Below, one piece after another: positions 36,744-46,500 of a stretch of 64,000 bases of DNA; position 1 is the stretch's first letter, and each line of letters starts with the position of its first letter. The stretch is taken from NCBI RefSeq assembly GCF_900496995.4, contig NW_024470387.1:182162-246161 (forward strand), in the 5' to 3' direction. Under the pieces are notes generated by a model. That model was not told the DNA's origin. It did no database searches and saw only the letters and a list, made by a program, of their open reading frames with translations. This stretch comes from Aquila chrysaetos chrysaetos (lineage: Eukaryota > Chordata > Aves > Accipitriformes > Accipitridae). The position numbers were made by a program, and so were the translations under genes.

Positions 36744-38937
36744 ATGACAAAGGAGGTTCCCCTGAAGAATACGACTGCTGCCGAGAAGATAGTACACCTC
36801 GCTGCTCTAAGCAACAGAGTAGGCAGAGGAGAAGGCAGAGGCGTACTGCTGTGGGGATTGAGGTTAATGAACCACCTCCAGAGTTGGCACATGAGGTCCC
36901 TTGACTCACAACTCCCAGACCCAATGACCTCAGGGCCGCCCCGAAGTTCGTCATCTCCCTCAGGGAGTAGAACCGAAAACCAAATTAAATGTCAAACATG
37001 TAGAAATATTTATAGGAAGAGCAAGGCCACACCACTTTTCTCAATCTTAAATCTAAGTATATGGATAATGAGTCTGCTATCAATGCTGACGGAATCTGCC
37101 TGTGGGAACGAAAACCCTCATCAACCATATAAGTGGACGTTTTGTAGATGGGATGATCAGAAAATTCTTGATACTACCATTACCGCAGGGGCACCCACAT
37201 TTATTATTACCAATTGTAAATTATTTGAAACCTTAATAGGAGATCATTATATATGTCAACAAACACCGGATGAAGGAAATGCAAAAGCCACCTATTGGTG
37301 CCCCAGTTCTAACTCAAGAAAAAGTTATTGCAACTATCCGGGGGAATATTATTGTGCTTATTGGGGATGCGAAACTATAACAACAGGAGGTTGGAAAGTC
37401 AAACTTCTGACCCATATCTTAAAGTTGACAGGGGACCCACAAAATGCAAAAAGCCTACTTATGGATTTGAAGGAGGTTTGGCTACTCTTGGTAATTGTAA
37501 GTACCTAATGATTCAAATATTGCAACCCCAACATGATGGATGGGAAATCGGTAAGACCTGGGGAGTAAGATTTTGGGAACAGGGAAGCGACAGGGGAATA
37601 CTTATTGTTATCAAAAAGGAAAAGATAAAACATCTACAGGCTGTAGGTCCTAATTCAGTAGTTAAGGAACCCAAAATACTACCCCCAACCCATGATATAA
37701 CCATAGGAAAAAATAATATTACCGAAGAAACCCTGACAGAAAGAAGTCAGTCAGATCCTCTATGGGGAGGAACCCCGAGGAAAAGTAATCCATCAGATCC
37801 TCTATGGGAAATAATACAAGCTACCTACCAAACTTTAAATCATACCAAACCAAACTTAACAGAGGGTTGTTGGCTTTGTTATGATGTCAGTCCACCTTTT
37901 TATGAGGCAATTGGAATTAATGACACATATAACTTGAGCTCAGAAGCAGCACCTTCCCAATGCTCTTGGGGAAATAGGAAGGAGGGAATAACCATGCAAC
38001 ATGTTACTGGAATAGGGGCCTGTATAGGTACAGTACCTAGGGCAAAGCAAACACTGTGTAGTTCTATTAATACCAGCATCAACAAAACTGCTGGAAAATG
38101 GATTATTTCCCAGGAAGGGGCTCGATGGATATGTTCAAAAACGGGACTTACTCCGTGTGTATCTCTAAATGTGTTTGATGCTTCTCGTGAATACTGTATA
38201 CTAGTCACTATTATCCCGAGAATATTGTATCACCAAGAAAGTGTAATTTATGACTATTACGATATTGACACACAAAAAAGAGTGAAAAGAGAACCCATAA
38301 CTGCGATTACAATAGCCACACTGTTAGGTATTGGGGCAGTAGGAGGAGGGACAGGAATCACCTCACTCATCCAACAGAAACAAGGATTTAACTCCTTAAG
38401 GGCTGCTATAGATGAAGATTTAGAAAGAATTGAAAAATCAATAACAGCATTAGAAAAATCTTTAACCTCACTATCAGAAGTAGTGCTACAAAACCGGAGA
38501 GGGATGGATCTCTTATTCCTACAGCAAGGGGGGCTCTGTGCAACTCTAGGAGAGGAATGCTGTTTCTATGCTGATCACACGGGAATAGTGAGAGATACCA
38601 TGACAAAATTACAAGAAAGGTTAGAAAAAGGGATAGAGAAGCCCAACAGAACTGGTATGAGTCCTGGTTCACCCAATCCCCCTGGTTAACTACTCTGCTG
38701 TCAACCATAGCGGGACCAATAGCTGTATTAATGTTGATTTTAACTTTTGGACCTTGTATATTAAATAGAATTATTGAATTAGTAAAAAATCGACTAGAAG
38801 CTACACACCTAATGTTATTAAAAGGGCAGCATGAAGCCGAAATTGTTGAAAGAGAAACTCCCCTTCTTTCTCTAGCTCGAGAAACCGTAATCTGGTTTGA
38901 CCAACAAAATGATGAAAACAAAAAGGGGGGATTGTGA
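36744..38937 (+). pseudogene. env: env, gamma-type envelope gene broken by two frameshifts
   Basis: Three successive frames carry parts of one envelope gene: 36744-37508, then 37328-38689, then a third frame ending at the stop 38935-38937. The first shift lies at roughly 37390-37430 and the second near 38630-38650. A hydrophobic leader-like stretch occurs near 37040-37090. The surface part has the CWLC (CXXC) motif at 37868-37879. A furin-type RVKR site is at 38279-38290, followed by a hydrophobic fusion-peptide-like segment. The CX6CC motif spans about 38537-38563. The membrane anchor and cytoplasmic tail fall in the third frame. A 15-bp string (CAGATCCTCTATGGG) is repeated about 44 bp apart near 37755 and 37799. 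The gene is not intact as read. Confidence 0.88.
38914..38930 (+). other. polypurine tract
   Basis: An A-rich then G-rich purine run ending AAAAAGGGGGG (38920-38930) lies two bases before the 3' LTR. It is the expected plus-strand primer for reverse transcription. Confidence 0.85.
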
Positions 38938-39296
38938 TAAATTCATCTTATGTATTAATTCATCTTATGTATTCGTTAATCAAACCGGTTTTGTAAGCCT
39001 TGCACAGTATGTTCGCTTTTGCAAGGCAGCGTTAGCTCCTGCAAACAGGTGCAGTTGGAAACTTTCTAACTATAAGGTCCTGCTAAGTGAACGGGATAGT
39101 GCGGCTTTCAATGCCTAATGGGGAAATATTTTAAGGTGCGCATGCTCTAAACAACAAGAAACACAGAAGAAGACTTCTGTGAAGCAGAGACTCCCCGGCC
39201 GCCCAGCACTGTTTTGCCTGTTTGCTGCTTGCTTCAATAAATTTTGATTGGACTGTCCACAGGCTGGCGTATAATTTGTCGTCGCCACCCATAACA
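38933..39296 (+). repeat. 3' LTR of the provirus, 364 bp, internally deleted
   Basis: It matches the 5' LTR at both ends but is 147 bp shorter. Relative to the 5' copy, the block from about 30840 to 30992 is missing and replaced by about six bases (TCTGTG, near 39176). The missing block holds the E-box, the TATA box and the sequence up to the R region. AATAAA is retained at 39236-39241. The shared parts show about 3 percent mismatches by eye. Confidence 0.93.
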
Positions 39297-39300
39297 AATG

Positions 39301-40739
39301 GGTCCAGCTTTCCTGAGCCTCCCGCAGCCTCTGAGCCTCCAGCACCGGACGAGCATCGCTGGCCCCAAGCTACAGCTGACTCGATGATCTTAACTGCCTT
39401 TTCCAACCTAAATGATTCTAAGCTGCTACTGTTCCCTGGCCACACCAGCCTCAAAAGCCTCTGGTGTTTCCCCAGCACTGGGCTCCTGCCCCAGATGAGC
39501 CGTCCCTGAGCTCAGCTGCCCCTGAGCATCGCCCCACACCGCCCCAGCCAAAAACGGGTTCTTTGTAGAAAAAAACGGGGTGCTGGTGCAGCCAGAGCAC
39601 TGTTGCAACCAGCGAACAGCCCTGCGGTGGCTCGGCCCCGCCAACGCCAGTGGCTTTGGGTGCAGGGAGCAGAGCTGGGGCCACCCCTTGGGGCTGCAGC
39701 CAGGCGCAGCGGTTGCAGCAGGGTGCAGGCGGCCGGGGCTGCACAGGCAGAGCGGCTCGGAGGCGGCCGTGCCTGCGAGGGCAAGGACCTGGGCCAGCAC
39801 CGCAGCCCGGGGACATGGGGCGGCGGCAAACCCCAGAGAGAGCTGACGCGGTAAAGCCACTGGTGGCAAATCAGCCACAGGGTACCAGCTGCACATGGCT
39901 ACAAGCTGAAAAACAGAGGGTAGGTTGTTGTGTGATGTGTGCCGGAGGGCTGGCGGCTCAGTGGGCTGCTGTGGACCATGCTCCCAGCCCTTGCTCCGAT
40001 GCAGGAGCTCGTGGTGTGAGAGCCGCAGGGCTGGTCTTCAGCATGGGACGAGAGCCGAGCGACGGAAACCTCTTTATTTTATTTCTGTTTTCTTTAGCAG
40101 CACGGCCTCGCCAACAGCCAGCAGAGCCCGTGTTGCTCTGCCACGCCACATCGGTGTCCTGCCCTGTGCCGGACCCGGTGCTCTTGGTGGTAACTCGTGG
40201 GGATGCAGGGTCAGGTGGGGACGCAGGGTCAGGTGGAAACATGCCTAAAGCCACGGGCGAGGAGCCCGCCTAGGACGGGGGTCTCTCCCGGAGCTCAGGC
40301 ATCCAGCCACCATGCTGAGCTGCAGGGTGAGAACAGCACCCAGCCAAACACCCAGCCACAGAGCTGCTGGAGCCAGTTTCCCAGCAGATGAGCTCTGGGA
40401 TCGGGCAGGTCTGCTCCCCGGGGTGCGAGGGGGAGGACGGAGGGGAAGCCCACGGGACAACAGCCTCCCACAGCACCATGGCTCCTGCCCGGGGCAGTGG
40501 CTGCCCTGCCAAAGTGGAGACACGGCACATGGGGAGCCCGGGGGAACCCGACCCAGCTGCATCCTCACGCTGGGGCTGTCGTGAGCAGCGGGGCTGATCC
40601 TGGGAAACGCGTGGGACATGGCAAGGAGCCAGGCAGGACTGCTGGGGTGGTGGGGACCAGGAGGGGGCTGGGGCCGAGCGGGGAGTTCACCCCCCACACC
40701 GCTCATGGGCCTCGGGGCGGTGTGGGGGGTGTCCTGCCT
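39301..40739. other. intergenic segment and 3' UTR of C2orf81
   Basis: Between the provirus and the C2orf81 stop there is no supported coding exon. A minus-strand AATAAA (plus-strand TTTATT, 40073-40078) lies about 660 bp downstream of the C2orf81 stop and is a reasonable polyadenylation signal for it. A CR1-like tail lies immediately to the right of the provirus. Confidence 0.55.
39378..39422 (+). mobile_element. CR1 LINE 3'-end fragment
   Basis: The stretch with TGATCTTAACTGCC, CTTTTCCAACCTAAATGATT and a CTAAG end resembles the 3' tail of avian and reptilian CR1 elements (TGATCTTTAAGGTCCCTTCCAACC followed by ATTCTATG-type repeats). Only the last few tens of bases are recognisable. It supports a sauropsid host. 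Confidence 0.6.
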
Positions 40740-42781
40740 TCAACACTCGCCCTCGTCCGTGACCTGCCTGGCCGCAATGGCCGGGAAGGGCACAGTGGGG
40801 CAGATGGGTCTCAGGTCCCGCTTGGCCTCCTCCGTCTCCTCCTCCTCCTCCTCATCGTGTGCAGGGATGCAGAGCCCGCGCTTCACGCTGCCGTCCCGTC
40901 TGACGGTCACACCGGGAGCCAGCCGAGCGGAGTCCAGCAAGGAGCTGAGCTGCCGGGGCATGGGGCTGGGGAGCTGCGGGGATGCCAGGGGGGGTAGCTG
41001 GAGCCGTCCCCTCCCTGCAGTGGCCAGCCCCCGGGGCAGCCGCGAGCTGCCCAGCTCCCGTCCCCGGCAGCGCCAGCCGGCACCCTGGAGACATGCCGGC
41101 GGCTTGGTCTCCGCGCCCGGGTCCAGCACCTCCACCTGGGGCCTGATCCAGCGCTGAGGCCGGCTGCTGGGACCCCGCTTGGGGACCCCCAGGACGGTGC
41201 CAGACCCCTCTTGCTTCGCTCCCGTGCTGCGCAGGGGCCTCCCTGACCGGATTGATACCAGGCTGGTGCAGGAGGGAGGCGGCAGCGGCGTCATGCGGCT
41301 CCTGACCACCGCTGCACCGCTCCCCTCCATGTCCCCATGGGAGGTCCGTGGCGGATGCCGTCCCTGCTCCGGCTGCCCCAGGGGCTCGGCCGGGCTTGGG
41401 GGCAGGCAGGGGGCTGGTGGCCTGGCCGGGCAGAGCGGGGCTGGTGGCCTGGCCGGGCAGAGCGGGGCTGGCTGGGTGCGGGGAGGTTTTCCCTCAGGGA
41501 GACGGGGAGCAATGGCTGCCTCGCCCGGCAGCAGCTCCGGGCAGGACGGCCCTGGCATGGGCAGGACGGTGCTGGTGCTGGTGACCTGGCCGGGACACAG
41601 GGTCTGCACGGGGGGAGCTCCAGCCTCATCTGCCATGGCGTAGTCCTGCCCTCCGTGCTGGCATGGAGCCTGCACGCTGGAGACCTGCCCAGGAGGAAGC
41701 AAAGGGGGACCTGGTGTGGGCTGGGGGTGTCGAGGTGCCCGATGGAGGTGACTCGGTGTCGGCGGCGCTGACCCCCCAGCCAGCACTGGCAGAGGGTGCA
41801 GCCCCGGCCCCCTCCGTGCACAGGAGCTGTGCGGGCGCTGCTCCTCACCCACGGGAGCTGACGGCTCGGCCGTCGGCATCACGGTGCAGGGAACTGTCCC
41901 GGCAACAACCAAACACCTCCCAGGGCAGCCCCAGCAAACAAGCCAGAGCTCCCCCTTCCCCCCTGCCCACGTGTGCTCCCCCCTGCCCACCTCAGCACGG
42001 ATCCCCCCCGGCTCCTCGGGGGGTGTTTAGGGAAGCTGTGCCTTGGCAGGGGCTCTGCAACACCACCCAGAGGACCCCCCTGCCAGGACCAGGGGCTCAG
42101 CGGCTGTCCCACAGGCCCAGAGCAGCCCAGGCTCGGCCCTTCCCCATGGGGCTCGCTCAGGACCACAGGGGTGTTTGGGGCACATCTCACCTCTCCCTCA
42201 CCAGGGGACAGATGGACGCGCAGGACGGGAACGGAGCCCTGCGCCCAGGAGTCCATGGCGCAGGGCTCGGGCTCCTCGTCCTCCTGCCAGTTGCCATCTC
42301 CCTCGGGGTCCGTCTCCCCCTCGTCCCGTGCCAGGAAGCGCCACTGGACGATCTGCAGGAGGGCATCCCGTGCCTGGCCCACGGTGAAGGCCACAGTCTG
42401 CAGGCAGAAGCAGGGATGAGCCCCCCGCTCTGGCCCACTCGGCACCCCGTGCCCTTGGGCCCCGTCCCACACCACGGAGCGGAGGCTGCGGGGAACCCGC
42501 ACTCGTCCTGGGTGCCCAGGATCCCCCCAAAAGCAGGGTCTGGGCACGCTCACCTGCCGAGCCACATCGGCTTTGGTGCACTCGTCCATCACGCGGCCCA
42601 AGAGCTCTGCGAGGATGTCCCCAGCGTCCCTGTCCACCTGTTCAGCCCTGAGCAGGGAAAGCCATTCTGCCTCGGGCAGGCGCCCAGGGATGACATCGGC
42701 TTGGGCAGCGGCGACGGCGGGCAGCTGGGACTTCTTGCCACGCAACTTGGAGGTGGCCGCCCGCTCCCGGGGGGTCATTTT
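40740..42781 (-). CDS. C2orf81: C2orf81 homologue, 524 aa, three coding exons
   Basis: The exons are 42781-42554 (ATG at 42778-42776), 42397-42202 and 41893-40740, all in phase. The N-terminus matches what I recall of human C2orf81: VIPGRLPEAEW, GDILAELLGRVMD, then FTVGQARDALLQI and QWRFLARDEGE. The C-terminus also matches (LAPGVTVRRDGSVKRG, then RPICPTVPFPAIAARQ). The middle is proline-rich and poorly conserved. The protein has no annotated domain and no established function that I know of; the human gene is linked to testis and ciliated tissue. The gene is head-to-head with WDR54, as in mammals. Translation could also begin in an upstream exon, since the frame stays open 5' of the acceptor at 42783-42782. 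I prefer the ATG four bases into this exon because it matches the length of the human N-terminus. Confidence 0.87.
41405..41470. repeat. 27-bp tandem duplication inside the C2orf81 last exon
   Basis: GGGGCTGGTGGCCTGGCCGG plus a short continuation occurs twice in a row. On the minus strand this repeats a Pro/Ala-rich nine-residue unit (PLCPARPPA) in the unconserved middle of the protein. It stays in frame. Confidence 0.8.
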
Positions 42782-43119
42782 CTGCAGGGAGACACGACAG
42801 CCCTTGCAGCTCCCACGTCTCCGCATGGTGCCAGGGGGGCAAGAGGAGCCCCGGTCGGGGCACCCGCAGCCCCAGGGCAGGACAATGGCAGAACGGCCCC
42901 AGGGCCACGCGTTCCTGGCCACGGATACGGCCCCCCCTCAACTTGAGAGGGACCAGAGACAAGGCCCCCCTCGCACATGGCCCGGGGGTCTCCGCTTCCC
43001 CAGGCCCCCGGCAGCGACACCGGGGTACGGGGGGAGCGGGGGGAGCCTCCATGCCCTGTCCCGGGGGGGGGGGGGCCTCTCTGACATGGCATCCCGGTGC
43101 CCCCCTTGGCACCCCCCGT

Positions 43120-43375
43120 GTACCTCAGCTCGTCCCATCACACCCCACGATACCCCAGCACATCTCAGAACACTCCAGTACACCCCAGCACACCCCAAGA
43201 TATCCCAGCACATCCCAGTACACCCCAGCTCACCCCAGCACACCCCAAGATAACCCAGTACACCCCAGCTCACCCCAGCACATCCCAACACACCCCAGCT
43301 CATCCCAGCACACCCCAAGATACCCCAGTACACCCCAGTACCCCCCAGTACACCCCAGCTCCTGCCAACCCACCC
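43120..43375. repeat. minisatellite of CACCCCAG-type units
   Basis: Roughly 10-20 bp units built from CACCCCAGCA, TACCCCAGTA and CACCCCAAGATA run for about 250 bp in the 5' region or first intron of C2orf81. They generate long low-complexity shadow frames on both strands. Confidence 0.88.
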
Positions 43376-43439
43376 CATCGCCCCCCCGGCCGTACCCCCC
43401 CCACCTCGGCCATTTCCCCCCCCCCCCCCCGAAGCGGAA

Positions 43440-43567
43440 AGCGTCCCGGTGCCCATGGCAACGCTGACTCCGCCCCCGACGCACGGCGCACGGTGACGCC
43501 ACCGCTGCGCGCCGTCCGCTACGCCATCACGCCGCGCCGCCGTCTCCATGGCTGCGGCGGACACCCA
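43440..43567. promoter_or_regulatory. shared divergent promoter of C2orf81 and WDR54, with an RFX X-box
   Basis: A CpG-rich region between the two head-to-head genes. GTGCCCATGGCAAC at 43449-43462 fits the RFX X-box (two half-sites around a short spacer), the element typical of ciliary genes. A TCTCCATGGCTGCGGC string at 43542-43557 resembles a YY1 site over the first ATG of WDR54. No TATA box is seen. Control by RFX factors is inferred from the motif and the genes' context. Confidence 0.55.
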
Positions 43568-46500
43568 GTGAGCGAACGCGGGGTCCCGGCGACGGCGGGA
43601 GCGTCCCTGGGGGGGAACCCGGGAGGCGGGGGACGGGGAGAGCGCCGGGGCAGGGACGGCTCTGCCTGGGCCGCTGCTGCGGGGGGTGCGCGGCCGGTGT
43701 CCCCGGCGCTGCCCCGGTGTCCCTGGCACTGCTCTGACGCCGCCCCGGTGTCTCTGACGCCGCCCCGGTGTGCCTGGAGCTGCTCCGGTGTCCCTGGCGC
43801 TGCCCCGGTGCTGCCCCGGTGTGCCTGGAGCCGCCCCGGTGTCCCTGGCGCTGCCCCGGTGCTGCCCCGGTGTGCCTGGAGCTGCCCCGGTGTGCCTGGA
43901 GCCGCCCCGGTGTCCCTGGCGCTGCCCCGGTGCTGCCCCGCAGGATGTACCGCAAGGAGAAGAGCATCCAGCTGAAGAGCAGCAGCGCAGCACTGTACAA
44001 CAACCTCAGCGTGCTGCGCCCACCCGGCCGGCAGCTCGCCTGCTTCAGCGCCGTGCACGGCCCCAGCCTGAGCGTGGTCAGCGCCGACGGGCTCGGCTTC
44101 TCCCACCGCCAGCTGCAGGCGAAGGAGGGCGGGATGGCCGTCAGCACCTCCGTCCTCACCCAGGTAGAGGCACCCCTTCTTGGGCCGCGGGGTCCTCCGC
44201 GCTGGGTCGTGCAGCTCGGGGAGAGTGAGCGAGCTGCCGGCCCCGTTAGCTGCTGCCTTCTTGCTGCCGGCCTTCCAGCAGAGCCCTCACCGGGGGGGCT
44301 GTGACATGCAGCAGCTGTCTAGACAGCTCTGCTCCCCCAACAGCCTAACGGGAAGCAGGTTCCATAGCCTGGGCCGTAAGCAGTGCCCCACTGCCTCCAA
44401 AGTGGAGCCGGAACAACCCCGTAAACTGATTAGACAGCTCCCAATGTGATTGCGGAGGAGGTGGTGGGGAGGGATGGCTGCGCGGAGCGTAGGCGCTGGG
44501 TGGAAGGAGCGCGGTGCTGCTGGCAAGTTCACCAGAGCTGGTGGGAGCCGGACAGGACAGCACAGTGTGACAAAGGGTGCCTGGGGTTTGCCATGACATT
44601 GTTTCTCGGTGTTTGCTTCAGTTTCCGTGCCCCGATGAGGATGATGCTCACCTCGGTAGGGTGCCTTGGCCTTAGCAGACGTCTGCGCTTTAATGCCAAC
44701 CTGCTCTAACTGAGGTAGATGGGACCCATTGACCACAAGGCCCAAACAGGCCATCAGCTGAGTGCAGGGAGGAAACAGCGGAGCTATGGAGGGGGAAGGA
44801 AGGGCCTTCCCAGCTGAGTGCACGTGGCTGTAGAACTGCCAGGACAGAAGCAGGAGCCTGCAGTGTCCTAATTACAGGGAGGGGGAGAGGGAATGAGCCT
44901 CCTGAGAAGGTCTGTGAGACCTTGGAGAGGTCCGCGAGGATGGTAGGGACCCACCTCCTGTAACCCCTGACAGGAGCCAGAAACACACCCGTCTCTGGGC
45001 GACTGCGGACCATCCCTCCCCTGGCAGGTGGGGAGGACTTTTGCCCCGTCTTCCCCCTCCCTGGAGTCCTGCTGAGCTGCCTTTCCTTCCAGGCCGCGTG
45101 GTGCGTCCTGCCGTCGCGGGTCCTGCTGGTGCTGACCTCTCAGAAAGGGATCCAGGTGAGGTGGTTTTCCATGGAGGGCGAGAAGCAAAGTCATGACGCC
45201 AGGAGGATGAGCTCACTGTGAGGACAGCTGGGCTCCTGGGGACGCGGGGGAACCTTCTGGAGGTCCTGCCATGCACCCAGAGGGCTGTCATTCTTGCTTG
45301 GAGACCTCTCGGGGCAGCTGTTGAGCCTGAAGCCATAAGAGAAACTTCCCCACCCTCTTGGGCCTTACCTTGTCGCTTTCTCTCTCCAGATGTACGAGTC
45401 CGATGGCTCCATCATGGTTTATTGGCATGCGCTGGACGTCGCAGAGCATCCTCCGGGTAAATCCCGCGGTGGGAGCGCCGTGAGGAGCCCCCCAGTCCCT
45501 CTGCCCGCTCTCCTTCCCCAGATGTGCATGATACCTGTAGTGCAGCCCGGTTCCTCCTGGCCTAGAGACCCCCAACAGCCTTGCTCCTGGACCCAGCTGG
45601 GATCGAGCCAGGACAGTCTGACACAGCAGTTTAGCAGAAGGGTCTGGAAGAAGTCATAGTGTCATCCTGACTACTCTCTCCTGGCCCATCGGGTGCCCAG
45701 AAAGGGGCTCAGAAGTGTTCCAGTATGGCAGATATGGGACTAGCCTTAAAGATGAAACTCAAACAGGCACCCTGGCGCCTCATGCCACTGCACCGGTCTC
45801 CCCGATCCTGGGAGGTGCCGCAGGTCATGACCGGCTCTTGGTTTCCTTTCAGCACAAGCAGTGTTTGCTCGAGGGATCGCTGCAGCTGGCGGACGCTTCA
45901 TCTGTGTGGGTGAGCCAAGCCCGGGAGTTTGGGGAAGGACAAGAAGGGAGGTGGTGCTGGGGGTGGGTGTCGCTGAGGCCCAGGGTCGGTGTAACGATGT
46001 GGGGTGCAGCCAAAGGGGCTGGGTTGCCCTTGGAGCTGTTCTGTGGGAGTGTCTGTGCTGAACAGAGGGGCAGGTCGGCAAGCAGCGTCTGTGAGGAGCA
46101 GCCCTGTGGAGGCAGCAGGTCTCGGGGGGAGCGAGGAGCCCGGCTGCAGGCATGGCAAGAGCGGGAGGCTCAGTCCCGGGATGGTGTGGGACAAGTCCAC
46201 GCTGATGCGTCCTCCGGCCTGTCCACAGGGACGTCCTCTGGGCTAGTGCTGGTGTTTGACATCCCCCCCAAAGGGACAAACATCACGGTGAGCGAGGTTC
46301 TGGAGCAGCACCATGACGCCATCACCGACATCGCGGCAGAGTTGGGCCAGGCTCCGGTACGTGTGCGCTGTCGGCAGCTGCTTGGACCAGCGGAGCCGGT
46401 GGGGTCCCTGGCACTGGGATGGGGGGCGGGTGAGGACTCCAGCGGTCCCCTCGGCCCCACGGCTGTCTTGGGGATGCCTCGCAGGTGCCGGCTCTGGGAG

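Larger units (their letters stand above)
30593..39300 (+). mobile_element. near-complete class I (gammaretrovirus-like) endogenous provirus
   Basis: The order is LTR, tRNA-His primer site, gag, pol, small cysteine-rich ORF, env, polypurine tract, LTR. It is flanked by the 4-bp direct duplication AATG at 30593-30596 and 39297-39300; four bases is the length made by gammaretroviral integrases. Aligned by eye, the LTRs differ at about a dozen of some 360 shared positions, so insertion is not very recent. Gag has one in-frame stop and env two frameshifts, so the element looks defective. The capsid homology region, single CCHC finger, YVDD polymerase, D,D35E integrase, CXXC surface motif and CX6CC transmembrane motif all fit a gamma-type virus. 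It lies between the dehydrogenase and C2orf81 genes and interrupts neither. Confidence 0.95.

Noticed and set aside
41663-42946. 427-codon plus-strand frame
   Set aside because: It is antisense to C2orf81, whose minus-strand exons match a known protein with correct splice phases.
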